A stretch of DNA of 27,446 bases from an uncultured Oxalobacter sp. (GCA_934270705.1 CAKQQG010000017.1:1-27446), one strand, 5' to 3'. Positions 1 to 6,581 are shown, counted from the first letter of the stretch. The notes: generated by a model from the sequence alone, not told the origin. A program made the numbers and translations.

Positions 1-176
1 ACGACTTCGACCTGTTCGACGTTGCCGTCGTTGAGTTGCTGGAGAAAGGTGCTGTATGGCAGGGGTTCGCTCGGCTGGTAGTCCGCCCAGAATCCGCGTG
101 CCAGCAATATGCCGATCACGGCAAACACGACGTACCACATCAGCCACCGGTTGCGCTGGGAATTGTCGTCATTCAT
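1..176 (-). CDS. FtsH-type ATP-dependent zinc metalloprotease, N-terminal fragment (runs off the window)
   Basis: Only the first 58 codons are present; the gene continues beyond base 1. The start ATG (174-176) has a good AGGAG about 7 nt upstream. The fragment has a short polar N-terminus, one membrane segment (about residues 12-28, MWYVVFAVIGILLA) and then a periplasmic stretch reading YSTFLQQLNDGNVEQVEV. A YSxFLxxLxxGxVxxV pattern just after the first membrane helix is typical of the FtsH extracellular domain. FtsH proteins are hexameric inner-membrane AAA+ zinc proteases that degrade misassembled membrane proteins and some regulators. The ATPase and HExxH parts lie outside the window, so the call rests on the N-terminus only. 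A second FtsH-like paralogue is equally possible. Confidence 0.7.
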   Translation of the reverse strand, partial: MNDDNSQRNRWLMWYVVFAVIGILLARGFWADYQPSEPLPYSTFLQQLNDGNVEQVEV

Positions 177-453
177 GGTGTTCTCCTGTCAGGTTGGCAA
201 GACCGGATGGCATGGGATGGCTTGCCATCCCTCCAGCATAATGCCGTAGCGCTTCTCCGGCTTGATACGGGACAATGGCGCCTGCCATCAGGCGGTTGGC
301 GTGCTGTGTCGGCTGTGGTGTCACCCGCCCTCGCCTGCCGCATGGCTTGTCGCCGTGCGTTCATCTTAACAGAGTCTGCCGTTTCGTGTCGTGCGCCGCC
401 GGATAATCCGCCCTGCCGCCGGTGCATGTCGCACTGCCCTGTGGCGCGTATCC

Positions 454-1440
454 TTACAGGCGGACGGCTGCGAGCGCTTCCAGAAGAACGGCGGCAGGTT
501 TGCCCGTTGCCAGCCGGCTGGCGTCCGAGAGGATCTGGCGGAAGCGTCTTGCGCCGGGCTGTCCGTGCATGAGTCCGAGCATGTGGCGGGTGATGCCGTG
601 CATTTTCAGGCCCTTTTCCCCGTAGCGCGAGAGCTGGGTTTCGATGTAGGGGATCATGGCTTTTACGATGTCGGCCTGTGTCGGTGCCGGTGTGTCGTCG
701 CCGTAAAAGCGCCGGTCGAATTCCGCCATGCGCCAGGGGTAATGGTAGGCGGCGCGCCCGATCATGACGCCATCGACCTGTTCGAGGTGCCGCGCGACTT
801 CGTCGGCCGTTTCCACCCCGCCGTTGATCAGGATTTCCAGATCGGGAAAGTCTTTTTTGAGCCGGTAAACGACGTCGTAACGCAACGGCGGGATGTCGCG
901 GTTTTCTTTCGGGGAAAGTCCCTTGAGGATGGCGTTTCGGGCGTGGACGATGAAGGTATGGCATCCCGCTTCGGCGATTTCGCCGACGAAGTCGCGGACA
1001 AAATCGTAGGTGTGGACGTCATCGATGCCGATGCGGTGCTTGACGGTCACGTCGATGGAGACGGCGTCGCGCATGGCGGCGACGCAGCGCGCCACAAGGG
1101 TCGATTCTTTCATGAGGCATGCGCCGAACGCGCCTTTTTGCACGCGCTCGGACGGGCAACCACAATTGAGGTTGATTTCGTCATATCCCCATTTCTCGCC
1201 GAGTTTCGCGCATTGGGCGAGATCGTCGGGTTCGCTCCCACCCAGTTGCAGGGCGACGGGATGTTCTTCATCGCTGAAATCGAGATGCCGCGCGACGTCG
1301 CCGTAAAGCAGCGCGCCGGTCGTGACCATTTCGGTGTAAAGCCAGGTATGGCGGCTGATGAGCCGGTGGAAATAGCGGCAATGCCGGTCGGTCCAGTCCA
1401 GCATGGGGGCGACGGCGAGGGTTCTTTTGGGCAGTTTCAT
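454..1440 (-). CDS. dusA: tRNA-dihydrouridine(20/20a) synthase DusA
   Basis: 328 aa, the usual length for DusA. It is a flavin-dependent TIM-barrel enzyme that reduces uridine at positions 20/20a of the tRNA D-loop using NADPH. The N-terminus carries the FMN-binding APMLDWTDRHCR segment (residues 11-22). The active-site block NCGCPSERVQKGAFGACLM (residues 92-110) has the catalytic cysteine at about C95. KHRIGIDD, HARNA and INGGV follow in the expected order, and the last matches the phosphate-binding part of the barrel. DusA proteins usually read NxGCPS, so the extra Cys at 93 is a small oddity. No strong Shine-Dalgarno precedes the ATG, but the start fits the family. It is transcribed in the same direction as the FtsH-like gene, with a 277-base gap. 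Confidence 0.95.
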   Translation of the reverse strand: MKLPKRTLAVAPMLDWTDRHCRYFHRLISRHTWLYTEMVTTGALLYGDVARHLDFSDEEHPVALQLGGSEPDDLAQCAKLGEKWGYDEINLNCGCPSERVQKGAFGACLMKESTLVARCVAAMRDAVSIDVTVKHRIGIDDVHTYDFVRDFVGEIAEAGCHTFIVHARNAILKGLSPKENRDIPPLRYDVVYRLKKDFPDLEILINGGVETADEVARHLEQVDGVMIGRAAYHYPWRMAEFDRRFYGDDTPAPTQADIVKAMIPYIETQLSRYGEKGLKMHGITRHMLGLMHGQPGARRFRQILSDASRLATGKPAAVLLEALAAVRL

Positions 1441-1575
1441 GGATGACGTTTGCGGGATGGATACGGGGTTTTCCGCCGTTTGCGGTATGCGCTGTTTTTC
1501 CGGTGCGGCGGCACGGTGCGAAGCTTATCAGATTTTCACACGCTGGCAAGACGGGCGCTGTTTTCCGCCTTTTCC

Positions 1576-1623
1576 TGTGGATAACCCGGTGGACAGGTTT
1601 GTGCATAACGGTGTGGAAAACGC
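1576..1623 (-). promoter_or_regulatory. Phased array of DnaA-box-like 9-mers
   Basis: Read on the minus strand, three 9-mers fit the DnaA consensus TTWTNCACA: TTATCCACA (1576-1584), TTATGCACA (1600-1608) and TTTTCCACA (1612-1620). A degenerate fourth copy (GGTGGACAG on the plus strand, 1588-1596) completes a 12-bp register at 1576, 1588, 1600 and 1612. All have the same orientation. DnaA is known to bind such boxes at origins and in some promoters. The array lies about 140 bp upstream of the dusA start, so a role in dusA control or in DnaA titration are both possible. There is no dnaA or dnaN in view to argue for oriC. Confidence 0.5.
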
Positions 1624-1962
1624 GCCGTGAGGGGTTTGTGTCCGGGGCTTGCCGGTTTTTCCGGCGCTCGATTGTCTGCCTGCGCGGGCTTGCCGCGGAT
1701 GTTTCGGTACCGGCAAAGCCGCTGCGCCCGCGTGACGCGGGGTGCGGCTTCGTTCCGCCGGCCTGCCCGGCTTCGGGGGTCGGTGGTGCGCACGCGATGC
1801 GATATTTTGCACATTACTTGAAAATAGCATGGCAATATATTGTTTTTCAACGGTTTTCCTTTTCGCGCGCAGGCTTGCCGGTATCGTTTTTCCGGCGGTC
1901 GCTTAATGGGGGTCTCGCGGGTTGGCGAAACGTCTGGTGCCGCTTTTGCATATGTCAGTGAG

Positions 1963-1974
1963 AAACATATGTTT
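1963..1974. promoter_or_regulatory. 12-bp perfect palindrome, operator candidate
   Basis: AAACATATGTTT is a perfect palindrome, and a further CATATG occurs about 17 bases upstream (1949-1954). Paired short palindromes in an AT-rich intergenic patch are compatible with a dimeric regulator site. No regulator gene is adjacent, so this is only a sequence observation. Confidence 0.2.
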
Positions 1975-2017
1975 TTCATGGCGCAAACGGATGACGCGGG
2001 GTCGGGAAAGGATTAAG

Positions 2018-2065
2018 ATGGGGGCGGAATATGGCGCTGGTGTGTATAACCGGTGTCCGTATTGA
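2018..2065 (+). CDS. Possible 15-aa leader peptide
   Basis: ATG at 2018 has a good purine-rich Shine-Dalgarno (GGGAAAGGA, spacing about 6). It opens a 15-codon frame ending CPY and TGA. The TGA overlaps the ATG of the next small ORF as TGATG, a classical translational-coupling arrangement. The length is near chance level, and the only support is the start signal and the overlap. Confidence 0.22.
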   Translation: MGAEYGAGVYNRCPY

Positions 2066-2208
2066 TGGCAGGGTTTGCGATGTTGTGTCTTTTTTATCAT
2101 TTGTTCCATTTTCTTTTCCGCCGCGACGGGGATTTGCCGGCGTGTGCGGCCGGCAAGCACAAGGCGTCTTCGCATGACGATGACGATGAAGTGATTTTCT
2201 GGCCGTAG
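2065..2208 (+). CDS. Possible 47-aa small membrane protein
   Basis: The start codon overlaps the stop of the preceding 15-codon ORF (TGATG). The product has a hydrophobic aromatic N-terminal half (about residues 3-18, rich in Leu, Phe and His), then an RRDGD turn, and a His/Asp-rich tail ending DDDDEVIFWP. It ends about 40 bases before the start of the DUF2569-like gene in the same direction, so it could be part of that transcript. I do not recognise it, and it may be a chance frame. Confidence 0.25.
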   Translation: MAGFAMLCLFYHLFHFLFRRDGDLPACAAGKHKASSHDDDDEVIFWP

Positions 2209-2247
2209 GCCGCCGGCGTCGGCGCATGCGGTGTGACGGAGTTCCCG

Positions 2248-2727
2248 ATGTTCCGTGTTTTCCCGCCGGGGTCGTCCGTGCCGAAAGGTGTGGGCGGCTG
2301 GCTGTTGCTGCTGATCGTGATGCTGGCGGTTTATACGCCGGGGACGGGGCTGCGCGCGCTGTATCTCGATTTCGTCGTTCCGGCGCGGCTTTTGCCGGCG
2401 CTGGAGACGAATCCGGCATGGGTGCAGTACCGCACGGCGGTGTATGCCCTTTCCGCGATTGTCTGGAGCGTTTCGGTTGCCGCGGCTCTCGCCTTGTGGC
2501 GATGGCACCGGCCGGTTTCGGTGTGGCTTGCGCTGGCGGCGATATGGCTTTCCGGCCCGATCCTGCCGCTTGGGTATGCCGCGGCGGCGTCTTTCGCTTT
2601 CCGGACGGCGTTTTTCCAGACCGTCAAGCCGTTTTGGCTGGCGATCGCCGTCTCGTCGGTTCAGGCGGCGATCTGGACGGGGTATCTGCTGCGCTCGGTG
2701 CGGGTGCGGCTGACCTATGGCGGCTGA
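2248..2727 (+). CDS. DUF2569-like four-TM membrane protein (paralogue A)
   Basis: 159 aa from the ATG at 2248, which has GGAG 6 nt upstream; a GTG at 2233 in the same frame is less well placed. Near the N-terminus is KGVGGWLLLL (residues 13-22), the motif that opens DUF2569-family proteins. Four hydrophobic segments follow (about residues 16-35, 65-85, 92-112 and 120-145), and the tail is basic (YLLRSVRVRLTY). Function is unknown for the family. It faces three similar minus-strand genes (2764-4889) that share the basic YLxRSxRVxxxY end. The convergent neighbour's stop is only 36 bases away. Family assignment is by motif recognition only. Confidence 0.7.
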   Translation: MFRVFPPGSSVPKGVGGWLLLLIVMLAVYTPGTGLRALYLDFVVPARLLPALETNPAWVQYRTAVYALSAIVWSVSVAAALALWRWHRPVSVWLALAAIWLSGPILPLGYAAAASFAFRTAFFQTVKPFWLAIAVSSVQAAIWTGYLLRSVRVRLTYGG

Positions 2728-2763
2728 TGCCGCGGCCGATCCGGCAAAGACCGTCTGCCGGGT

Positions 2764-3333
2764 TTACCGGTAGGTGTTTTTGACCCGTTTGGAGCGACGC
2801 AGGTAAATATGCCAGATGATCGTGCCGACGAGGAACTGCCAGCGTTCTCCCGCGATGCCGGCCAGGGCATACCCGACGTTGCCGGTGGTCACCCAGGTAT
2901 AGATGAACATGGCGAGTGCGGGAAACAGGGCGATGAACCACAGGGCGATGATGGCGCTGTTCACGGACTTGCGGACAAGGTATTTCCACAACCGGTAGCC
3001 GGCGATGATGCTGACGGCGCAGCATATCAGCAAAATCGCCCATGAAAAATGTATGTACCGGGTGAAAGCGGGATGGTTGACGATGTCGGGAAACACTTCC
3101 TCGACTTTCCTGATTTCCGCGGCATGGAAAAGAACGCTGACCAGCGGACCGATGACGGTCATCAGGATGACCAGCAGTTTCAGCCATCCGCCGACGCCTT
3201 CCGGCGCGTCCGGAAAGGGAAGCGCGTCTTCCTGCCGCGGTTGTTCGACAGGCGCCAGCGTCTGTACGGAAGCGTTCGTTCCGGAAGCGCCGGTGTCTTT
3301 CGGCCGGATGTCTGCGTTATCGTTTTTGTCCAT
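2764..3333 (-). CDS. DUF2569-like four-TM membrane protein (paralogue B)
   Basis: 189 aa from the ATG at 3331-3333, preceded by GGTGGAG at good spacing. A polar, probably disordered N-terminal arm of about 45 residues (Asp/Pro/Gln-rich) leads into EGVGGWLKLLVIL (residues 45-57), the DUF2569 opening motif. Four membrane segments follow at about 51-68, 95-115, 130-150 and 158-178. The C-terminus is YLRRSKRVKNTYR, close to the ends of paralogues A and D. The in-frame extension upstream has no start signal and is ignored. It sits 53 bases downstream of paralogue C in the same direction, so the two are probably co-transcribed. No enzymatic motif is visible. Confidence 0.75.
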   Translation of the reverse strand: MDKNDNADIRPKDTGASGTNASVQTLAPVEQPRQEDALPFPDAPEGVGGWLKLLVILMTVIGPLVSVLFHAAEIRKVEEVFPDIVNHPAFTRYIHFSWAILLICCAVSIIAGYRLWKYLVRKSVNSAIIALWFIALFPALAMFIYTWVTTGNVGYALAGIAGERWQFLVGTIIWHIYLRRSKRVKNTYR

Positions 3334-3386
3334 GATGTCGTTTCTCCACCGGATGGATGTCTGCCGTGCTGACGGCGCAAGCCGTG

Positions 3387-3968
3387 TCAGCCTTCCTCTT
3401 CCCCAGTATAGCCGTAAAGTTCGCGGATGTGGCGGGATTTGCCCAGCCATGTCGTCCATGCCAGTGTCCAGAGCAAGGATTTGGCCATCGGCAAGAGGAC
3501 GTATCCCAGTATCTTGTCGCCGGAGACGCTGATGAAAAAGAGGCAATAGACGCCTTGCAACAGCAAGACCTGCAAGGGCCCGATGAGCCAGAACATCCAG
3601 CGGGCGAACTGGATGGATGCCCATTCCCTTCTTTCGCCGAGCCGATACCCGGTATATAGGCTGACCAGCGAGGAAAAGATGACGATGAACCAGCCGTATC
3701 CGGTATAAAAGCTGAAAATATCGGGAAAAACCCGGACGATGCCGACTCGTTCGTACAGTCTGAGCTGCAGCAGAAACGAGCAGGTATCGAACAGCGGATT
3801 GCCGAACATGAACAGCAAGATCAGGAAGATGAGCCAGACCGGATCGTCCGGATGGTTTTCCGGATGCGTCTGTGCCGTGTCGTCCGGCGATGCCGCCGGG
3901 CTTTCTTTTTCCGCCGGAGCCGTTTGCTGTCCTTGCATGTTCGGGTATCGCTGCGATAGGTGCGGCAT
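3387..3968 (-). CDS. Small membrane protein related to the DUF2569-like cluster (paralogue C)
   Basis: 193 aa from the ATG at 3966-3968; a second ATG at 3936-3938 (residue 11) is an equally plausible start, and neither has a strong Shine-Dalgarno. The build matches paralogue B: a polar Pro/Glu/Asp-rich arm of about 40 residues, then DPVWLIFLILLFMFGNPLF where the GVGGWL motif would be, and four membrane segments. The motif itself is lost. The end (SRHIRELYGYTGEEEG) has the same position and basic start as the RSxRVxxxY tails of the others but turns acidic. I place it in the cluster by layout, position and hydropathy rather than clear sequence identity. Confidence 0.65.
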   Translation of the reverse strand: MPHLSQRYPNMQGQQTAPAEKESPAASPDDTAQTHPENHPDDPVWLIFLILLFMFGNPLFDTCSFLLQLRLYERVGIVRVFPDIFSFYTGYGWFIVIFSSLVSLYTGYRLGERREWASIQFARWMFWLIGPLQVLLLQGVYCLFFISVSGDKILGYVLLPMAKSLLWTLAWTTWLGKSRHIRELYGYTGEEEG

Positions 3969-4364
3969 TTGCGCATGCCGTTACAGGGCGCGCCCGCCAA
4001 TGGATTGCCGGACGACGCAAGGCGCTAATGATACCGCATATGCGTCCGGAAAACCGCCCGGTTTTCCGCAAAACGCCCGCCCTGCCCTGTCCGCTACCCT
4101 GTCCGCCCCCTGTCCGCTACCTTGTCCGACCCCTGTCCGCTACTTTGTCCGCTACTTTGTCCGCCGCCTGTTCGCCGCCCGAACGTTGCGTGTCCGTTGC
4201 CAGTCCATTGCGCGTGCATTGCCCATCTGCCGCCGTTTTCCGCCCGTCTGTTTTCCGTCCGCCGGTGCAGGCGGCTTCCCTGCGAAACGGCGGCGCGAGG
4301 TTGTCCGCCGGGCTTTGCGCGAGATGGGTCGCCATGCCCCGGCCTGTCCTGTCCGTGTCCGCTT
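3969..4364. other. Intergenic stretch with a TGTCCG minisatellite
   Basis: About 400 bases lie between paralogues C and D. The main content is the repeat at 4088-4174. The rest (about 4190-4364) shows scattered further TGTCCG/CGTCCG words but no credible start signals or protein. No canonical terminator with a T-run was found for paralogue D. Confidence 0.6.
4088..4174. repeat. Tandem TGTCCG repeat with 11-12 bp period
   Basis: TGTCCG begins at 4088, 4100, 4111, 4123, 4134, 4146 and 4158, with a degenerate TGTTCG at 4169. The spacings are 12, 11, 12, 11, 12, 12 and 11 bases. The common unit is (C/T)TGTCCGCTAC with small changes. A period close to one helical turn would put all copies on one face of the DNA. 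It may be a minisatellite produced by slippage or an array of binding sites. Confidence 0.8.
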
Positions 4365-4889
4365 TCAGGCGCCGTCCGGCCAGTATCGTGCCCTGACCCG
4401 GCGGGAGCGGTACAGGTAACATGTCCAGACAAGCGGCATGAGGCACGAGAGGACAAGGCTTTGCCGTTCGGCAAGGAGCAAGAGCGCGGCATGGACAGGA
4501 TCGCCGTACAGGAGCCATCCCGCGCACTGGGCAAGGTAGGCGCCCGGCCATGCGAGCCAGAGGACGGCGACGGCATACCAGACGGCGGCGGGACGGCGGA
4601 CTTTCCAGAGCACGACGCCTGCGGAAACGCTGAGGATGGATGTGAGGAAAAACACGCCCCAGATGATCCGGCAATGCCGCTGCCAGACGATGTCGTACCA
4701 TATCGCGGGGTCTGCCTGAAGCTGGCGCGTCAGGACAAGCGATTGCGTCACGCCATGCCACAGCGGACGGCCGACGATGAAAATGAAAACCAGCAGTGTC
4801 AGCCAGATACCGGTTTCCCGCTTCTTTCCGGGCATGTCGGGCTGACTGGCGGGGTCTGGCGAACGGGAACGGTCTGGCATGGGAAACAC
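4365..4889 (-). CDS. DUF2569-like membrane protein (paralogue D)
   Basis: 174 aa from a GTG at 4887-4889, or 171 aa from the ATG at 4878-4880; neither start has a good Shine-Dalgarno and I slightly prefer the ATG. There is a polar Pro/Ser/Arg arm of about 25 residues, then TGIWLTLLVFIFIVG in place of GVGGWL, four membrane segments, and the end CYLYRSRRVRARYWPDGA. That end is very close to the tails of paralogues A and B. Other shared features are the WYDIVWQRHCRIIWG segment before the second helix and a Trp-rich third helix. Function unknown. It is the first gene after the lysis cassette in the same direction, so it could be reached by read-through. Confidence 0.65.
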   Translation of the reverse strand: MFPMPDRSRSPDPASQPDMPGKKRETGIWLTLLVFIFIVGRPLWHGVTQSLVLTRQLQADPAIWYDIVWQRHCRIIWGVFFLTSILSVSAGVVLWKVRRPAAVWYAVAVLWLAWPGAYLAQCAGWLLYGDPVHAALLLLAERQSLVLSCLMPLVWTCYLYRSRRVRARYWPDGA

Positions 4890-4946
4890 ATGATGCGGAT
4901 AATGTCAGGATTGTAACGCAACACTTCGATACAGTCCCGAACGCTT

Positions 4947-5516
4947 TCAGGGGATTGTATCCGGTGTGTCGTCCGCCGCGTTTTCCGGTATGGTGGTGCC
5001 GGGCGTTTTTTCCGCCCTGTCGCCCGTGCGTTTCGGGTCGCGCAAGGCGTCGAACCGTTTCTGGACGGCGCGATACTGGTCGATACACTGGTTCAGTTCC
5101 CGGATGGCGGCGTCCCCGTCCCGTCCGACAGACAAAATGCGTCGAGCAGTCTCCGGGTCAAGTCCGGCGTCCGTTTTTCCAGCTGCATCGGCGGCACGTC
5201 CGGGACAGGACAGTCCGCCGGCGGTACGGACGGGGATTGACAGCCTTGTATCGCCGCGAGCGATACGAGCCAGCAAAGCATGGTATTTTTCCTGTGCATC
5301 TTTGTTTTCCTTTTCTCTTGTCGCCTGCAAGCGGCTGATTTCATGGTGCAATGTCCGGTTGTTTTCCATCACTTCGGCCAGCCGCGCGTTTTCCTGTCGC
5401 GCCTGTCGCGCGAGATACCGCGCGTGTCCGGCCTGACTGACGGCGCTTCCCGTCCGGTACCCCGCCAGCACGCCGACGATGAAGGCGATCAGTGCCGCCA
5501 GTACGATTTTCTGCAT
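4947..5516 (-). CDS. Rz: Phage inner-membrane spanin Rz (i-spanin)
   Basis: 189 aa from the ATG at 5514-5516, which has AAAGGAG 6-7 nt upstream. The N-terminal segment (about residues 4-20) is a single membrane anchor. A long charged coiled coil follows (about 30-85), rich in Arg, Glu, Gln and Leu. The C-terminal part includes LDPETARRILSVGRDGDAAIRELNQCIDQYR, as in many Rz-type spanins. Known role: Rz pairs with the outer-membrane lipoprotein Rz1 to span the periplasm and fuse the two membranes at the end of lysis. It starts 22 bases after the endolysin stop and contains Rz1 in another frame, the classic arrangement. The Pro/Thr/Asp-rich tail after residue 165 is unusually long. Confidence 0.85.
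   Translation of the reverse strand: MQKIVLAALIAFIVGVLAGYRTGSAVSQAGHARYLARQARQENARLAEVMENNRTLHHEISRLQATREKENKDAQEKYHALLARIARGDTRLSIPVRTAGGLSCPGRAADAAGKTDAGLDPETARRILSVGRDGDAAIRELNQCIDQYRAVQKRFDALRDPKRTGDRAEKTPGTTIPENAADDTPDTIP
5093..5299 (-). CDS. Rz1: Phage outer-membrane spanin lipoprotein Rz1, nested in Rz
   Basis: 68 aa, lying entirely inside Rz in another frame. The ATG at 5297-5299 follows an AAGGA element. The signal sequence is MHRKNTMLCWLVSLAAIQGC, with lipidation expected at C20. The lipobox IQGC is a weak match because of the Gln. The mature part is about 48 residues and starts Pro-rich (SPSVPPADCPVPDVPP), as Rz1 proteins do. Rz1 binds Rz across the periplasm to complete lysis. 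Embedding of Rz1 in Rz is well known in lambdoid and many other phages, and the pair supports both calls. Confidence 0.8.
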   Translation of the reverse strand: MHRKNTMLCWLVSLAAIQGCQSPSVPPADCPVPDVPPMQLEKRTPDLTRRLLDAFCLSDGTGTPPSGN

Positions 5517-5538
5517 GCGCGTCTCCTTTCGCCTGTTG

Positions 5539-6036
5539 TCACTTCGCCGCGATCGTCTTTCCGTCCGGCGACTCCCCCTTGCACAGGGCGTATTCCGCTT
5601 CCCGCCGCTTGACGAGTCCCGGCAAGACCTTGCCGCCTGCACGGTTCCAGCGCCTGATTTCCGCGCATGCGCCGCCGTAGTCGCCGGCATTGAGCTTTTT
5701 CACGAGGGTGGATCGGCAAAACGCCCCTGCCCCGATGTTGTAGGACAGCGAAACGTAGGCGTCGAATTCGTGCTGGTACAACGGCACATGGATGCAGCTC
5801 CGGATGGCGTCGGCATGTTTTTCCGTACTCTCCAGCAGTCGCACCAGCGCCCGTTGTGGCGTGGTTCTGTCGCCCATCGTCACGCCTTGGGTTTCGCCAT
5901 AGCCGATGGTGGGAATGCCGGCCGCGTCAAGGTAGGCTTCGCCGCGATAGCCTTCGTGCGTGGCGATGGCGACCAGCAATGCCGCGCCGATACCCAGCGC
6001 ACCGGCGGCCATCCGGGTTTTCTTTCCGTCCATCAT
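5539..6036 (-). CDS. Phage endolysin, GH24 lysozyme with signal-anchor N-terminus (R21-like)
   Basis: 165 aa from the ATG at 6034-6036. AGGGGGG lies just upstream and the ATG overlaps the stop of the holin-like gene as ATGA; a second ATG follows at once. The N-terminus has an Ala/Gly-rich weak hydrophobic segment (about residues 9-26, MAAGALGIGAALLVAIA), typical of signal-anchor-release endolysins. The catalytic triad E-x8-D-x5-T is present as E28, D37 and T43 within HEGYRGEAYLDAAGIPTIGYG. This is the active site of phage T4/P21-type muramidases that cleave N-acetylmuramyl-beta-1,4-N-acetylglucosamine bonds. Length is normal for the family (about 165 aa), and the gene looks intact. Confidence 0.92.
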   Translation of the reverse strand: MMDGKKTRMAAGALGIGAALLVAIATHEGYRGEAYLDAAGIPTIGYGETQGVTMGDRTTPQRALVRLLESTEKHADAIRSCIHVPLYQHEFDAYVSLSYNIGAGAFCRSTLVKKLNAGDYGGACAEIRRWNRAGGKVLPGLVKRREAEYALCKGESPDGKTIAAK

Positions 6037-6332
6037 GCCCCCCTGTGCGGCCAGTTGACGATGGCATACCACAGCGCATAAGCCGCGGACGAGAGGCTGC
6101 CGATCCAGACGAGCAGTTTGCCGAACCAGCGGGCGGTCTTGAGCGTGCCATCGCCCGCGCGGAATATTTCCACCAGCATGGATGTGTTTTTCTCGATGCG
6201 TTCCAGCCGTTCGTCCTGCTTGCGGTTGGTTTCGATCAGGCTGTTGATGGCGTCGGTATGTTCGTTGAGTTTCTGCCGGATGAGCGCATGCGCGGCTTCC
6301 GGATCGTGCGGCAGTTCGTCCCGGATCGTCAT
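6033..6332 (-). CDS. Holin-like / XhlA-like coiled-coil protein with C-terminal membrane segment
   Basis: 99 aa from the ATG at 6330-6332, with GGGAG upstream and an ATGA overlap with the preceding 30-aa ORF. An alternative in-frame ATG at 6393-6395 (GGAG upstream) would add 21 residues. Residues 12-58 are charged and heptad-like (LIRQKLNEHTDAINSLIE, then RKQDERLERIEKNTSMLVEIF), predicting a coiled coil. Residues 72-92 form one membrane segment (KLLVWIGSLSSAAYALWYAIV), then a short basic tail. The layout, coiled coil then C-terminal TM immediately before the endolysin, resembles XhlA-type holin accessory proteins. It may be the holin or a pinholin that releases the SAR endolysin. That role is inferred from position. 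Confidence 0.6.
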   Translation of the reverse strand: MTIRDELPHDPEAAHALIRQKLNEHTDAINSLIETNRKQDERLERIEKNTSMLVEIFRAGDGTLKTARWFGKLLVWIGSLSSAAYALWYAIVNWPHRGA

Positions 6333-6421
6333 TGCGCGTCTCCCGCCGTTACGGGGCTTGCCGGTGTCCTGACGGTCTTTTTTGCCGCCGTCCATCTGTT
6401 CTGTCTCCGATATCTGTTCAT
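6329..6421 (-). CDS. 30-aa basic ORF coupled to the holin-like gene
   Basis: The ATG at 6419-6421 has a strong AAAGGAAAG Shine-Dalgarno. Its TGA overlaps the ATG of the holin-like gene (ATGA). The product is MNRYRRQNRWTAAKKTVRT followed by PASPVTAGDAQ: 30 residues, very basic, with no membrane segment. It lies just after the second intrinsic terminator and would be the first translated frame of the antiterminated lysis message. It could be a short leader that sets holin translation or a regulatory peptide. I do not recognise it. Confidence 0.4.
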   Translation of the reverse strand: MNRYRRQNRWTAAKKTVRTPASPVTAGDAQ

Positions 6422-6471
6422 ACGCTTTCCTTTCTGCCGGCAACTGTCTTTCCGGCCATGCGGTTTTCCGA

Positions 6472-6497
6472 TAAAAAAAGCCCGCGCGAGGCGGGCT
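6472..6497 (-). terminator. Intrinsic terminator (proximal to the lysis genes)
   Basis: On the minus strand there is a 7-bp GC-rich stem (AGCCCGC/GCGGGCT) with a 5-nt loop, followed by seven T residues. It points toward the lysis genes and lies about 50 bases before the 30-aa ORF. Confidence 0.85.
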
Positions 6498-6545
6498 GCT
6501 CTTCCCTGCGGCATCCGGTACGGTGACGCCGGAAACCTGCGGGCG

Positions 6546-6581
6546 ATAAAAAAACCCCGCCGGTCCGACCGTGCGGGGTTT
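6546..6581 (-). terminator. Intrinsic terminator (upstream of the first)
   Basis: On the minus strand there is a 9-bp stem (AAACCCCGC/GCGGGGTTT) closed by a further CGGT/ACCG inner helix, followed by a run of T. It lies about 50 bases upstream of the second terminator, so the two form a tandem block to transcription entering the lysis genes. Confidence 0.85.

Larger units (their letters stand above)
1441..2247. other. Gene-poor intergenic stretch upstream of dusA
   Basis: This 807-base stretch holds no convincing full-length gene. What can be seen is a cluster of DnaA-box-like 9-mers (1576-1620), an AT-rich patch around 1800-1860 that could hold promoters, a perfect 12-bp palindrome AAACATATGTTT (1963-1974), and two tiny overlapping ORFs (2018-2208), each listed separately. 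Open frames across it have unlike composition on both strands and no supporting start signals. Confidence 0.6.

Noticed and set aside
1576..1623. Calling the DnaA-box array a chromosomal origin
   Set aside because: No dnaA, dnaN, gyrB or rpmH gene is in view and no clear AT-rich unwinding element is next to the boxes.
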